Shown here one piece after another: positions 8,479-17,891 of a stretch of DNA of 57,535 nucleotides; position 1 is the stretch's first letter; each line of letters opens with the position of its first letter. Source of the DNA: Rhodoferax sp. GTDB taxonomy: Bacteria > Pseudomonadota > Gammaproteobacteria > Burkholderiales > Burkholderiaceae_C. The notes below the pieces were generated by a model. It was not told where the DNA came from, did no database searches, and worked only from the letters and a program-made list of their open reading frames with translations. The stretch covers positions 1 through 57,535 of the forward strand of contig JANXVI010000187.1 in NCBI GenBank assembly GCA_025351745.1. The letters are read 5' to 3'. The position numbers and the translations under genes were made by a program.

Positions 8479-9633
8479 TCAGCGAACTTGCGACAGCAGA
8501 CCGGCGCCCTCGGTGACTACACGTTCGCCGCCTTCAATACCAACGGTCAGCGCGACGTTGGCAGAGTCAATGGCGTGAGCCGACACCTTGCGCAACATAA
8601 AATGCTCGGGCGCATCATGCACCCAGACCGATGTTTCTCCCGACGCACCCTTCACCAGCGCGGCCTGGGGCACCAATGCACCCTTGGTGGTGCGCGAGGT
8701 TTTGGCAATCACCTTGACTGGCTGGCCTACTGCCACGGCAACGCTGCCCGCCTTGACCCGAAACAGCAGTGGAATAGCTTGTTCGCGAAGTTGCCGTGCG
8801 CCACCGACAAACTGCAAATCCAGTAGGCCGCCGGACACTTGCGCGCTGGCCGACGCCAGTCCGTCCACCAAGGCCGCGTCGTAGGCCAAAGCCTCCACAC
8901 TCAATCGCATGGGGTCAACAACCTCAAACAATACGTCTTTGGCGTCTACCACCTGCCCCAGCACGGCATTGGCCGCGCTGATAACCCCAGTTACCGGAGC
9001 CACCAGGGCTTCCGGCGTATTCAGGCCTGCCCCCACCGCAGCACGGCGTTTTTGTAGGGCGTCGCGTTCCAGGCGCGCGGCCTCCATGGCCGACTGGGGC
9101 ACAGAACCTTCCAATTGTTGGTAACGCTGCACCTTGCGCTCGGCGATGGCCAACTGCGACTCCAATTCAGCCAGTTGCGCCTGGCTGTTGCCACGGTCGA
9201 TGCTGTTGGCACTGGGGCGCAAATAGGCCAACACCTGACCCCTGGACACTTTCTGGCCAATGGTGGGCAATCCCTTGGGGCCCGCCTCAATACGGCCGGA
9301 TTGGCTGGCCTGCACGCGCCCACCGGCATTGGCGTCGGCCATCACCCGGCCATTGAACTCCACCGTGGTGGCAACCTCTTGCACCAGGACCAGCACGGTG
9401 CGCAGGCCTAGCTGGCGTTGCACTGCCTTGGGTACCAAAAGGCTACCGTCAGGCAGGCGTTGGGCCGCCGCGGCCTCCAAAGAGGTGCTTACCTCTGTGT
9501 TTGCCAAGGCGGCTTTTGCAACAATGGGTTTGTCGGGCTTGCTGTGGTCTTCATCGCCGTGGGCGAAGACTGGGCCGTAAAGTCCCAGCGCGCCGAACGC
9601 GACCAGGCTCGCAATGCATCGGTGTTTCATCAT
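8479..9633 (-). CDS. Membrane fusion protein of RND efflux, CzcB/CusB type
   Basis: The 384-residue periplasmic adaptor has a signal peptide (about residues 1-24, ending FAHG), then a His/Asp/Lys-rich stretch (HGDEDHSKPDKP). Next come a lipoyl-like half (VEFNGRVMADANAGGRVQAS), an alpha-hairpin (QAQLAELESQLAIAERKVQRYQQLEG), the second lipoyl half and beta-barrel domains. It joins the pump to the outer-membrane factor. The gene ends one base before the pump gene starts. The acidic and His-rich N-terminus could bind metal, as in CzcB-like proteins. Confidence 0.9.
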   Translation of the reverse strand: MMKHRCIASLVAFGALGLYGPVFAHGDEDHSKPDKPIVAKAALANTEVSTSLEAAAAQRLPDGSLLVPKAVQRQLGLRTVLVLVQEVATTVEFNGRVMADANAGGRVQASQSGRIEAGPKGLPTIGQKVSRGQVLAYLRPSANSIDRGNSQAQLAELESQLAIAERKVQRYQQLEGSVPQSAMEAARLERDALQKRRAAVGAGLNTPEALVAPVTGVISAANAVLGQVVDAKDVLFEVVDPMRLSVEALAYDAALVDGLASASAQVSGGLLDLQFVGGARQLREQAIPLLFRVKAGSVAVAVGQPVKVIAKTSRTTKGALVPQAALVKGASGETSVWVHDAPEHFMLRKVSAHAIDSANVALTVGIEGGERVVTEGAGLLSQVR

Positions 9634-9684
9634 GAAGGTGTTGGGGTAGAAATATAGTGGAGCACAGGCATAAATGGGGCGCGC

Positions 9685-10272
9685 CTAATGGGCCTGTTGA
9701 CGAATCCGATTGCTTCGGCGCAGTAGCACCAAGGTCAGAACAAATACCAGCGCGGCGGCGGATACTGCCCAAGCGGCCCAAGCCGCCCATTTCACGCCGC
9801 CATGGGCATGGCCCGAATCAGGGGTTGGGGCCGCAATTTCAAGTGTTGTGGCCATCAGGTCCGAGGTGTCACCGGACTGAACGAATAAGCTCAAGGGATA
9901 GCTGCCGGGTACCCCAAACGGGGTTGCCTGCACCATATACACCCCAGGCGCAATCTGCTTGGCGGTCTGCTTTAGCACGCTGCCACTCTCAACTTCGATT
10001 TGCGCATCCACCACCGGTTCATTAGTGGCAAAACGGTCTAGCGTCAGTGTCAAAGTTGTGCCTTGCGCTTGGGCCACCAATTCAAAATCTTCGGTTTGTG
10101 CACTTGCGCGGGGGGCCATGCCGGTACTCGCAACCGGTGCTGCGGCGTCACCATGGTCTTCACCTCCGTGCGCCCATGCGCCCCATGACAAGGTGGACAG
10201 CGCCAGGCAAAGAAATATGGTGCGGGCAACGGACCCAGGTCTACCCGATATGATAGGCAAAACAGTAGTCAA
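9685..10272 (-). CDS. His-rich membrane-anchored accessory protein of the efflux operon
   Basis: This 195-residue protein has an N-terminal signal or anchor (about residues 17-34, ending AWAHG), a metal-ligand-rich HGGEDHGD stretch, an Ig-like beta domain (about 60-150) and a single C-terminal membrane helix (about 160-183) followed by Arg residues. Its ATG overlaps the stop of the outer-membrane factor gene by 4 bases (10269-10272), and the fusion protein gene follows after 51 bases. The beta domain resembles extra domains seen at the N-terminus of some CzcB proteins. It may therefore be a detached metal-sensing or delivery domain of the complex; this is inference. Confidence 0.7.
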   Translation of the reverse strand: MTTVLPIISGRPGSVARTIFLCLALSTLSWGAWAHGGEDHGDAAAPVASTGMAPRASAQTEDFELVAQAQGTTLTLTLDRFATNEPVVDAQIEVESGSVLKQTAKQIAPGVYMVQATPFGVPGSYPLSLFVQSGDTSDLMATTLEIAAPTPDSGHAHGGVKWAAWAAWAVSAAALVFVLTLVLLRRSNRIRQQAH

Positions 10273-11474
10273 GGTAAAACTCCCATGGATTGATTGAGGC
10301 GGGACTGGGCGGCAGATACCCCTACTTGGTAACGAGCGCGCAGTGCATGGGCTTCCAGCGCGGCTGCACGCGCACGCAACAATGTGGCAAGGTCTGCCTC
10401 GCCCAGCACAAATGATTTCTCCGCTAGTGCTTGGTTGTCAGCAGTCAATTGCACACGGGTCTCTGCAAATGCCAATTGGCGTTGCGCGTTGCTCTGTTCG
10501 CGCCGGGCACTGTCGATCGCGAACTGACCGCGCTGATACACCTGAGCCCATTCCGCATCAGCCTGGGCCAACTCAGCACGGGCGCCTGCATTTTCTTGGC
10601 GCACGCGCGAACCGGAAAAAAGAGGCACAGTCAATTTGATGCCCAGTGCGTCGGCGTAGTTGTCATTCAGGTCTGAGCGGCTGCGCAACATCCGCACGGC
10701 CAAGGTTGGGGCTTCGCGAGCGCTGCGCTGTACAACCTGTAACCGAGATTGGGCCAGCAGTGTGGCTGCGCTGGCAGAGCGTATGAGTGGATGCGCCTCA
10801 AGAGGCGGTGGTTGTACAGGCCCCGTTTCCGCAGGAAAGGTAACAGGCGGCTTCACACCAGTCAAAGTTTGCAGGTTTTGCTCGGCCAAAGCCACAGCGG
10901 CCTGGGCATCTACCAGCTCGGCCCGTGCTGCCAGCTGCTCGTTCTGCGCCAGATTGGCATCTACCCGTGCTAACTCACCCACTTTGTAGCGTCGTTGCAC
11001 ATCCAAGGCCAACGCATTGGCCGTGTGCAGTCTGTCTTGTGCAGTAGTTTGGGCATTTCGTGCGCCAGCCAGCGCCCACCAGGCCTCGCGCAGCTCGCCC
11101 GCCAGTTGCAGGCGCAACGCCTGTTGGCGTGCCACCATTTCGGTCTCGAGTGCCATGGCTTCATTTTGACGGGCCGCTCTTTGCCCGGGTAACCACAGCG
11201 GAGTAGCCACCTCCAACTCCCATTCCTGCCTGCCACGATTGGTGTTAAGTTGGTCGTTCACATTGCCCAGCGAGACTGAAGCCGGTGCTGGCGTCAGGCG
11301 GTTGGCACTGTCGATGCGAGCCAGCGCTTCGTCGGTTCGAGCAGCGCTGGCAGCGGCCAGCGGATGGCGACTCCACGCCTGATCCAGCGCAATGGCCAGG
11401 CTCTGCGCCTGTGCCGGCAGGTGTATCGCACTACCCAGTGTGATTGCCATGGTCAGGGCAATGGTGTTTTTCAT
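10269..11474 (-). CDS. Outer-membrane efflux factor, TolC/CzcC family
   Basis: The 401-residue protein has a signal peptide (MKNTIALTMAITLGSAIHLPAQAQ) and the repeated alpha-helical OEP pattern. Long Ala/Gln/Arg-rich heptads (LAQNEQLAARAELVDAQAAVA, and again LAEKSFVLGEADLATLLRARAA) form two internal repeats. It is the first gene of the efflux operon and starts 165 bases from the divergent response-regulator gene. It supplies the outer-membrane channel of the tripartite pump. Confidence 0.9.
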   Translation of the reverse strand: MKNTIALTMAITLGSAIHLPAQAQSLAIALDQAWSRHPLAAASAARTDEALARIDSANRLTPAPASVSLGNVNDQLNTNRGRQEWELEVATPLWLPGQRAARQNEAMALETEMVARQQALRLQLAGELREAWWALAGARNAQTTAQDRLHTANALALDVQRRYKVGELARVDANLAQNEQLAARAELVDAQAAVALAEQNLQTLTGVKPPVTFPAETGPVQPPPLEAHPLIRSASAATLLAQSRLQVVQRSAREAPTLAVRMLRSRSDLNDNYADALGIKLTVPLFSGSRVRQENAGARAELAQADAEWAQVYQRGQFAIDSARREQSNAQRQLAFAETRVQLTADNQALAEKSFVLGEADLATLLRARAAALEAHALRARYQVGVSAAQSRLNQSMGVLP

Positions 11475-11513
11475 GCAGGGTTTCCGGGCGAGTTAAAGGT
11501 AGTAGGGCCAATG

Positions 11514-11564
11514 ATGACGTCATTTAACCGACGGCTAGCTGACCGTGACATTACAGTTTTGTCA
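11514..11564. promoter_or_regulatory. Candidate regulator-binding repeats in the divergent czc-type promoter region
   Basis: The 165-base space between the outer-membrane factor gene and the response-regulator gene holds a perfect 10-bp palindrome ATGACGTCAT (11514-11523). It also holds an inverted repeat TGACA-N9-TGTCA (11546-11564). OmpR-type heavy-metal regulators usually bind inverted or direct repeats here, so either could be the operator for the divergent operons. I cannot assign clear -10/-35 boxes. Confidence 0.4.
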
Positions 11565-11639
11565 GCTTGGTGTTAGCACCACTACGCAGGGCACAATGTT
11601 GATGCATTCCGTAGTCACAACGCGCGCCAACCCAGACCC

Positions 11640-12323
11640 ATGAAAATTCTGATCATTGAAGACGAGCAAAAAACCGGCGACTATCTCAAGCAGGGGCTGA
11701 CCGAGTCCGGGTTTGTGACCGAATGGGCAGCCAATGGCATCGACGGTTTGCACTTGGCAGTGACTGGAGATTTTGATTTGCTGGTGGTTGACGTGATGCT
11801 GCCGGGCCTGACCGGCTGGCAGATTCTGGAGCGCTTGCGTCTAGGCGGCAAGCAGATGCCGGTGTTGTTTTTAACCGCCCGTGACCAAGTGGAAGACCGG
11901 GTAAAAGGGTTGGAGTTGGGTGCCGATGATTACTTGGTCAAGCCGTTTGCATTTTCGGAATTGCTGGCCCGAGTGCGTACCCTGCTGCGGCGGGGGAAAA
12001 GCGGCCTGGAGGCCACCGTGCTGCGCGCCGCCGACCTAGAAATGGATTTGATGCGCAGGCGTGTCACTCGGGCAGGTAGCCGTATTGAGCTTACCGCCAA
12101 GGAGTTTGCTTTATTGGAGTTTTTGTTGCGCCGCCAGGGTGAGGTGCTACCACGCTCCATGATTGCTTCGCAGGTGTGGGACATAAATTTCGATTCCGAC
12201 ACCAATGTCATAGAAGTGGCCATCCGCCGCCTGCGTGTCAAGGTGGATGACCCCTTTGAGCCGAAATTGATTCGCACCGCGCGTGGCATGGGGTATGTGC
12301 TGGAAGTGCCCGATCCTCCATGA
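11640..12323 (+). CDS. OmpR-family response regulator of heavy-metal type
   Basis: The 227-residue regulator has a receiver domain (residues 1-115: acidic pair IIEDE, phospho-acceptor Asp in VVDVMLPG near residue 51, switch Thr in FLTARD, Lys in LVKPF) and a C-terminal winged-helix DNA-binding domain (about 125-222: [33 protein letters not shown]). It belongs with the CopR/CzcR/CusR group. It overlaps the kinase gene by 4 bases and is divergent from the efflux operon, which it most likely activates when metal is sensed. Confidence 0.93.
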   Translation: MKILIIEDEQKTGDYLKQGLTESGFVTEWAANGIDGLHLAVTGDFDLLVVDVMLPGLTGWQILERLRLGGKQMPVLFLTARDQVEDRVKGLELGADDYLVKPFAFSELLARVRTLLRRGKSGLEATVLRAADLEMDLMRRRVTRAGSRIELTAKEFALLEFLLRRQGEVLPRSMIASQVWDINFDSDTNVIEVAIRRLRVKVDDPFEPKLIRTARGMGYVLEVPDPP

Positions 12324-13729
12324 AGGCCAAACTATCGCTCACCGGTCGTCTGACACTGCTCTTCGCTGCTGGGTCATGCGCTGTGCTGTTGGCCCTGGGC
12401 TGGCTAATAGGCGGCTCCATAGCGCGGCATTTCGAAGAGCAAGACCGCGACGCTTTAACCGGCAAGATGCAGTTGGCCCAACACGCCATCGAGCGGGTTG
12501 CTTCGCCCCAAGACATGATGCAACTTGCCGCCCAACTTGAAGACGCTTTGGTTGGGCACCATGACCTCGTCGTGCAAGTGTTGGGCCCCCATGGCGAAGT
12601 ACTTTTGGTGACACCCCAAGTTGACTTTGCGGGAGCAATGCAACCCCAAAACAACCCCGCAGCTTCAAGCACTTTGCGCACCTGGACTCGAGACACACGG
12701 ACCTACCGCGGTATGTCACACACCATATCCACGGCCATCGCGGAAATGCCGCCTTTGACTGTAACCGTGGCAGTCGACATTGAGCACCACCAAGCCTTCA
12801 TGCGCACACTTATGCGCACTCTATGGATGTTTGTGGGGGGTGCGGCCTTGGTAACTGGGTTTTTAGGCTGGTTTGCGGCCAGCCGCGGTCTGGCACCATT
12901 GCGGGCGATGCGTGACCGCGCCGCAGCCGTAACCGCACACAAGCTGGATCAGCGTTTGCCGGTGGACGCGGTACCCCCAGAATTGGCGGAATTGGCGCAC
13001 TCTCTCAATGAAATGCTGGCGCGATTGGAGGAGGCGTTTAAACGTCTGTCTGATTTTTCTTCGGACATTGCGCATGAGCTTCGAACGCCTGTCAGCAACC
13101 TGATGACACAGACACAGGTGTCGCTGTCGCGCACTCGGGACGCCGCGAGTTACAGAGAAATACTTGAGTCGAACGCCGAGGAGTTCGAGCGCTTGACGCG
13201 CATGATCTCCGACATGCTGTTTCTTGCCAAAACAGAATCAGGTCAAACTGGGGCGTTGATGGCCGCCAATAGCGAGCCGGTGGACCTCGCGCAAGAGGTG
13301 CGTGGGCTATTCGACTTTTACGAAGCATTGGCCGAAGAAAAGGCAGTGCGGTTGGAGCTACTGGGTAGTTGCACCATCGTGGGTGACCGTTTCATGCTGC
13401 GCCGCGCTTTAAGTAACCTGTTGTCCAATGCTCTGCGCTACACCCCATTCGGTGGCACAGTAAAGGTGACTTTGGCGTTGATGCAGGAACACGACGTTTT
13501 GACCGTTGAGAACCCCGGCGAGACCATCCCTGCACAACACCTGACACGCCTATTTGAGCGCTTTTACCGTGCTGACCCGTCGCGCCTGCAAGCCACCGGC
13601 GAAGGAACCGGACTGGGGTTGGCCATCACACAAGCCATCGCGCAAGCACATCAAGGCGCCATTGCTGTCGAATCAAGCGGTGGTCACACACGCTTTTCTA
13701 TTCGGTTCCCACGGGCTGATTCGGTGTAA
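12320..13729 (+). CDS. Heavy-metal sensor histidine kinase, CopS/CzcS/CusS type
   Basis: The 469-residue membrane kinase has a first helix (about residues 9-30), a periplasmic sensor domain (about 35-160), a second helix (about 162-184), a HAMP linker ([16 protein letters not shown]), a dimerisation and phosphotransfer box ([15 protein letters not shown]), and an ATPase domain with N box ([10 protein letters not shown]) and G boxes ([10 protein letters not shown]). The layout matches heavy-metal sensor kinases. It should phosphorylate the regulator upstream, to which it is translationally coupled (ATGA overlap at 12320-12323). Confidence 0.93.
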   Translation: MKAKLSLTGRLTLLFAAGSCAVLLALGWLIGGSIARHFEEQDRDALTGKMQLAQHAIERVASPQDMMQLAAQLEDALVGHHDLVVQVLGPHGEVLLVTPQVDFAGAMQPQNNPAASSTLRTWTRDTRTYRGMSHTISTAIAEMPPLTVTVAVDIEHHQAFMRTLMRTLWMFVGGAALVTGFLGWFAASRGLAPLRAMRDRAAAVTAHKLDQRLPVDAVPPELAELAHSLNEMLARLEEAFKRLSDFSSDIAHELRTPVSNLMTQTQVSLSRTRDAASYREILESNAEEFERLTRMISDMLFLAKTESGQTGALMAANSEPVDLAQEVRGLFDFYEALAEEKAVRLELLGSCTIVGDRFMLRRALSNLLSNALRYTPFGGTVKVTLALMQEHDVLTVENPGETIPAQHLTRLFERFYRADPSRLQATGEGTGLGLAITQAIAQAHQGAIAVESSGGHTRFSIRFPRADSV

Positions 13730-14213
13730 GCGCCGAAACGCTCCTCCTTCATGGGAGTTGCAACTGGCCCAGCAGTTCTGCGTTACTGGTAGTGCAGGCG
13801 CAGTAAGAGCCGCTGGCGGAATGTAGAACCCGCTGGGCGATTCCTGTAAAAAGCGCGATGCCCTAAATCGCAGCCGCGGCGGCGCAATCGATGACCCTTG
13901 CCCTTGCACCCATAACGTGACGCGCGCAACAGCACGGTTTGGTGACTCGCGCATCTGCGTCTTCAGGTTCGCCCAAAGAAGTTGAAAGGCCTCCTTTTAC
14001 ACGTCTGCGGCCCCGTATTCGCAGTCTGCCTGGGTACTGTGAACCGCAAACAAATGTTAGCTTTGGCGCTTCCTGTCTGTCTGCAGATGCGTTGTCTTCG
14101 TCCGCAGCGCCGAGACATTAGTTCGCTGTAATGCCTAAAACCGCGATGCCAATTTCACGAGAATGCTTCCGAGCCCTCAGCGACGTTATTGTTTTCCGTA
14201 TGGTCTTTACATA
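13730..14213. other. Gene-free stretch between the sensor kinase and a small Cys/His-rich gene
   Basis: I see no convincing gene in this 484-base convergent intergenic region. Short frames exist on both strands, but they lack ribosome sites and look like chance. A weak stem (GCGAT ... ATCGC near 13854-13870) is not followed by a T run. Confidence 0.4.
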
Positions 14214-14420
14214 CTATTTGGCAGAACATCCACAAGCAGTGGTCGTCTGCTTGCTTGCCGTGTTGCAGCAAGCCATCGCGCTCTTGGAGCTGGCTTTGGC
14301 CTCGTCAATCTTGCGGTCGTCGTGGCACGATGCGGCCTTGGCGTGGTGTTCAGCACAGGCAGTATGCTGGGCGGCGGCTTCCTTGTGTGCTGCACTTGCA
14401 GTGGTATTTGCGTCTAACAT
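14214..14420 (-). CDS. Small Cys/His/Ala-rich protein
   Basis: The 68-residue product begins MLDANTTASAAHKEAAAQH, has an HTACAEHHAKAASCHDD segment and ends with CC and CGC (ACCNTASK ... ACGCSAK). It has no signal peptide or membrane helix. A good ribosome site (GAGGT, about 8 bases before ATG) supports the start. The ligand-rich make-up suggests metal binding in the cytoplasm. It resembles in style the 38-residue product at 44824-44940, which has the same Ala/His/Cys pattern. No named family is recognised. Confidence 0.6.
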   Translation of the reverse strand: MLDANTTASAAHKEAAAQHTACAEHHAKAASCHDDRKIDEAKASSKSAMACCNTASKQTTTACGCSAK

Positions 14421-14944
14421 GATGTGTACCTCAAGTAGTAAAAATGAAAATCGAAATGTTTTGATGATCTCGCCGGAATGTCACTTCCAGTTATTGACAT
14501 CAAGCAGTAGAGTCTGCGGCAATCAAGCAAATCAGACTGTTCGTTTGCGAACGCCCGTGGCCATCATTCTTTCTCACCCAGAATCAATTCATTATTCATC
14601 TATGGAGCCGTGAAGCAGCGTTGAGAACAGCGCACAGGTGGGATTTCGGATCGTATTTGCCGGCGTCTGTACCAGCTTTTCATCTGTCGAGAAGAAGCGC
14701 ACATATTGCCGTTCAAGCAATACGTTCGGCAACGCACTGACATCGCAACTATGGGAGAAAAGAATCACACCTTTCAACCATTGGAGAACTCGAAGGGATC
14801 ACAAACAATTTGTCGCCAGCATTGACGCTTAAAGCGTTTACAAAGCAGCGTGAAACGTTTGCTCGGCATCGAGCTTGCAAGAGCGAAAATTGAGAAAAAG
14901 TAGCTACCCAACACTGACCAAAAACCCACGAAAGCGACAACCAA
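14421..14944. other. Gene-free stretch, presumably promoters
   Basis: This 524-base divergent region lies between the small Cys/His-rich gene (minus) and the DUF305 gene (plus). It is visibly more AT-rich than its neighbours, as expected of promoter DNA. The frames in it show no recognisable protein. Confidence 0.4.
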
Positions 14945-15340
14945 ATGACAAAAATATCAAAACCATGCGCCGCAAGTCGAATTGCCCTGCTTGCCCTGGC
15001 TGGACTGCTTTTGCAGCCACTCGCCTTCGCCCAATCAGCGCCCGCAGCCCCTATGGGTTCAATGCACGCAGTGATGGACATGAAGCCCATGATGGCTGAC
15101 ATGAATGAAAAAATGTCCACGATGAAGATGACTGGTGTGGCGGACGTCGACTTTGCCATGGCAATGCGCGTACACCATCAAGGGGCGATTCAGATGGCCG
15201 AAGCCGAACTACAGGCCGGCAATGAGCCGCAAATGCGCGCGATGGCCAAGGCAATTATCAGCGCGCAGAAGAAGGAAATCGTTCAAATCGACCGTTTTCT
15301 GGCCAAGCATGGGCATGCTGCTGACGAAAAGAGTAAATAG
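14945..15340 (+). CDS. DUF305-family exported protein
   Basis: The 131-residue protein has a signal peptide (about residues 1-29, ending AFAQ), a Met/His-rich stretch (MGSMHAVMDMKPMMADMNEKM) and the DUF305 core (DFAMAMRVHHQGAIQMAEAEL ... ISAQKKEIVQID). DUF305 proteins are small helical, ferritin-like periplasmic proteins often found in copper and silver resistance regions. The Met-rich part could bind Cu(I). It stands alone on the plus strand between the efflux block and the sugar block. Confidence 0.88.
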   Translation: MTKISKPCAASRIALLALAGLLLQPLAFAQSAPAAPMGSMHAVMDMKPMMADMNEKMSTMKMTGVADVDFAMAMRVHHQGAIQMAEAELQAGNEPQMRAMAKAIISAQKKEIVQIDRFLAKHGHAADEKSK

Positions 15341-15473
15341 ATGTCATTGGGGAAGTTGAACAATCTGGGGGGAAATCCCATTCGTCCATTTCTTGACTGT
15401 GCAACATCCATGGCATAGAGATGTGGCCTGCCGAAAACTCGATCGACAGCACGATGTTGAATCACGAAAATAT

Positions 15474-16790
15474 TCACAACCAACCTCTTGTAAATCCAGC
15501 CCGCCGCAATCCCGCTGCGATGTACAGGCAGCTGCGCATTAGCCGCCAAAGCAGGCCGGAGCGGTAGTTCTCGCACATCAACACAACCGGTCCGAGATTG
15601 ATGCCGAAGTGATATGGCGATGTCCATCCGGGATGGACGTCACCTTCCTCGTCGCTCGCAAATGTCAGGTTAAAGCTGCATCGAAAACAATATTCTCCAG
15701 TGACTTGCGGATAGACGTCCCGAAAATGCTGCAGCGACGGCAGCACGATCTCAGGTGCGAACGGCAGCGAAGCGGCCACGGCCCAGGGTGCTACGGTTCC
15801 GTCGTCGGGGCCATATGGTGCCCCGCGGCCCACATAGTCGAAGAACGAACGCTCGATGCCCTTGATGCGGCGCGTCGTCTGGCCGGGCCCATCGCTAGCC
15901 GTCAGGCCCCAGAAGTTTTCTCCGTAGCCCGCAAAGCCTAGCGGGTTGCGGATGGCGTACTCACGCTGCACGTAGGTCGCACGGCGACTGTTCTCGCAGT
16001 AGTCGATGCCCTTCTCAAGCGCGAACGCATCCTGGATGCCACGCATGTCCAGCCAGATGTGCGAATACTGGTGGATGAAAAGCGGTCCGCCATATAGCAA
16101 CTCGTAGCCGTAGATCGTTTTCCATTCGTAGGTCGAGGTCCAAGCCGCGTAGCTCTCGGTCGGTAGCGGGTACGTCGGCGAACCCAGCCCGAGTACATAC
16201 AGCAAAGTGGCTTCGTCGTAGCCGCTCCAGCGGTAGGGCAGAAAGCCGGTCTCTGGCGTCCACCCGTGCGTTACCGTCGCGGCACCGTTGCACGCCCATG
16301 CCCAATTGACCCGTCGGTACAGCGCGTCTGCCAGCGTACGCAAAGCCTGCTCATCTTCATCCTCATGGTCAAAGTACGCCGCAGCGGCCAGCATGCCAGC
16401 GATCAGGAATGTGCTGTCGATGGTGGACAGCTCGCACAACCCTGCCCGGCGGCCGGTATTCATGTCGAGAAAGTGGTAATAGAAGCCTTTGTATCCGGTC
16501 TCGTCGGGCGCCGTTCCCTGCGGGCTGTCCCAGAAGAACCGCAGTAGCTTTAGCGTGCGATCCACCGCGTCTGCGCGCGTCATCCAGCCGCGTTCGACAC
16601 CCACCGGATAGGCGGCCAGTGCAAAGCCGACGGCCGCGATGCTGGCCGGCGAGCCTGGTTGCGATTTGTCGGCGACGAGACCGTTTATGGAGTTAGTCTC
16701 GTGTAGGAAATATTCGAAGGAGTGACGTTGCAATGCGTCGAGCCGTTCTTCACCGAAGTTCGACGACACTGCGTTTTGCTCTCCAGGCAT
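15474..16790 (-). CDS. Stand-alone PF10091 glycoside hydrolase (GH144-like, beta-1,2-glucanase type)
   Basis: The 438-residue protein matches the glucoamylase-like family PF10091/COG5368 over its length: SRPGSPASIAAVGF near the N-terminus, GYKGFYYHFLDMNTGRRA, ELSTIDS, the GWTPETGFLPYRWSGYDEA block and the LFIHQYSH block. Characterised relatives of this fold include GH144 endo-beta-1,2-glucanases, and the same domain occurs inside cyclic beta-1,2-glucan synthases. There is no signal peptide, so it probably acts in the cytoplasm or on imported glucan. Its ATG overlaps the stop of the upstream DUF2090 gene by one base (TAATG), so the two are coupled. Specificity for beta-1,2-glucan is inferred from family and from the GH94 gene nearby. 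Confidence 0.8.
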   Translation of the reverse strand: MPGEQNAVSSNFGEERLDALQRHSFEYFLHETNSINGLVADKSQPGSPASIAAVGFALAAYPVGVERGWMTRADAVDRTLKLLRFFWDSPQGTAPDETGYKGFYYHFLDMNTGRRAGLCELSTIDSTFLIAGMLAAAAYFDHEDEDEQALRTLADALYRRVNWAWACNGAATVTHGWTPETGFLPYRWSGYDEATLLYVLGLGSPTYPLPTESYAAWTSTYEWKTIYGYELLYGGPLFIHQYSHIWLDMRGIQDAFALEKGIDYCENSRRATYVQREYAIRNPLGFAGYGENFWGLTASDGPGQTTRRIKGIERSFFDYVGRGAPYGPDDGTVAPWAVAASLPFAPEIVLPSLQHFRDVYPQVTGEYCFRCSFNLTFASDEEGDVHPGWTSPYHFGINLGPVVLMCENYRSGLLWRLMRSCLYIAAGLRRAGFTRGWL

Positions 16791-17707
16791 TAGGTCGCAG
16801 CCTTGGCTTGCTCAAAAACATCCACCCACTGCCGGTAGCGCCGGGAAATTTCGGCCACGGCAGCCTCACGGGTGATCTTCTTATCGCGCAAGGCGACCAG
16901 CGGCTCCCAGAAGGTCGTGCGCCCCACCGCAAAACCAATGAAGCCAGGTACGCCCGCTGCGGTAGCCAGCCAGGCACGAACATGCTGCTCGTTCTCACCG
17001 CGCCCAAGCACGATGCAGCCCACGTTCGCGCGCCCTCCGCGCCTCGCCATCGCCACGATGCGCTCGCAGTCGCCCAGGGTGTCCAGACCCTCAACCTTCC
17101 AGACATCGGCCTCGACCCCCGCATCCTGCAACTCGCTGATGGCGCGCAGCATCAGTACCGGGCGGACCTCGCCGTCGAACGTTTTGATGTCCCCGCCGAG
17201 TACTTCAAGTTGCATAGGCGTAGCGGGCACCAGCAGCTCGAACATGAATCTTGATGGCCCAGAACTGAGGTATTCGGACAGTCTGCGAAGACGCGACGCC
17301 TGACGACGGTTCACCCCCGCATCGCCTTCGGGGTTGTAGCGCACCAGCACCTTGCAAAAGGTCGGCGCGAATTCCTGGATGTGCCGCGCGAATTCGTCAC
17401 CGAACTCGAAGTCGAACTCGTCCTGCCCGCTCTTCTCGGCAGGGACGCAAGTAATGATTTCGCAGTGCCTTGCATCACGCAGGATCTCCGCGCCAAAGTG
17501 CGCATCAACCAGGATGCCTGCCTCTTCCTTGCCAATACCGCCCGCCACTGCGGCCGCGAAACCGTCATAAATGACGCGCTTGGCGGCGGTGATTTGCGCG
17601 GTCTGCGTAGGATTGAGCGCACCGCTCCAGCCAAACATGCCGCTCACGAACGATGCGCGGTGGTCAAAAGGCAGGATGTACAACGGTTGGGTATAGCCCA
17701 TGGGCAT
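16790..17707 (-). CDS. DUF2090 / IolC C-terminal-like aldolase family protein
   Basis: The start at 17707 (MPMGYTQPLYILPFDHR) has AGAGGTG 8 bases upstream and gives 305 residues. A longer frame exists but lacks support. The protein fits DUF2090, the TIM-barrel domain also found fused to IolC sugar kinases and linked to 2-deoxy-5-keto-gluconate-6-phosphate aldolase (class I, Schiff-base type). Visible blocks are YILPFDHRASF, GILVDAHFG, FCKVLVRYNPEGD, FELLVPATP, WKVEGLD and GFAVGRTTFW. Its role here may be cleavage of a phosphorylated keto-sugar or a fructose-bisphosphate-aldolase-like reaction. It begins a two-gene operon with the PF10091 hydrolase and is divergent from gnd. Confidence 0.75.
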   Translation of the reverse strand: MPMGYTQPLYILPFDHRASFVSGMFGWSGALNPTQTAQITAAKRVIYDGFAAAVAGGIGKEEAGILVDAHFGAEILRDARHCEIITCVPAEKSGQDEFDFEFGDEFARHIQEFAPTFCKVLVRYNPEGDAGVNRRQASRLRRLSEYLSSGPSRFMFELLVPATPMQLEVLGGDIKTFDGEVRPVLMLRAISELQDAGVEADVWKVEGLDTLGDCERIVAMARRGGRANVGCIVLGRGENEQHVRAWLATAAGVPGFIGFAVGRTTFWEPLVALRDKKITREAAVAEISRRYRQWVDVFEQAKAAT

Positions 17708-17891
17708 AGTGTGCGCACCTCTTCTGTGGCGGTTTGATTGGATGTTGCTGCATTGCGAATTCGGAATCCAAACCGTATATCGGCAAGTTACGGTGTCATG
17801 ACTGCTACGTCTGTTCGGTGGCTCGCCCTCGGCAATGGGTGGCACCGTACAGACGGACGAGGGCTGGGCCGCGAAAGTGAGAATAACGACA
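17708..17891. promoter_or_regulatory. Divergent intergenic region of the sugar block
   Basis: This 184-base space separates the DUF2090/PF10091 operon (minus) from the gnd/HAD/tal operon (plus) and must hold both promoters. No repeat strong enough to name as an operator is visible. Confidence 0.35.

Noticed and set aside
13673-13954. 93-codon minus-strand frame after the sensor kinase
   Set aside because: It overlaps the end of the kinase gene, lacks a ribosome site and matches nothing known.
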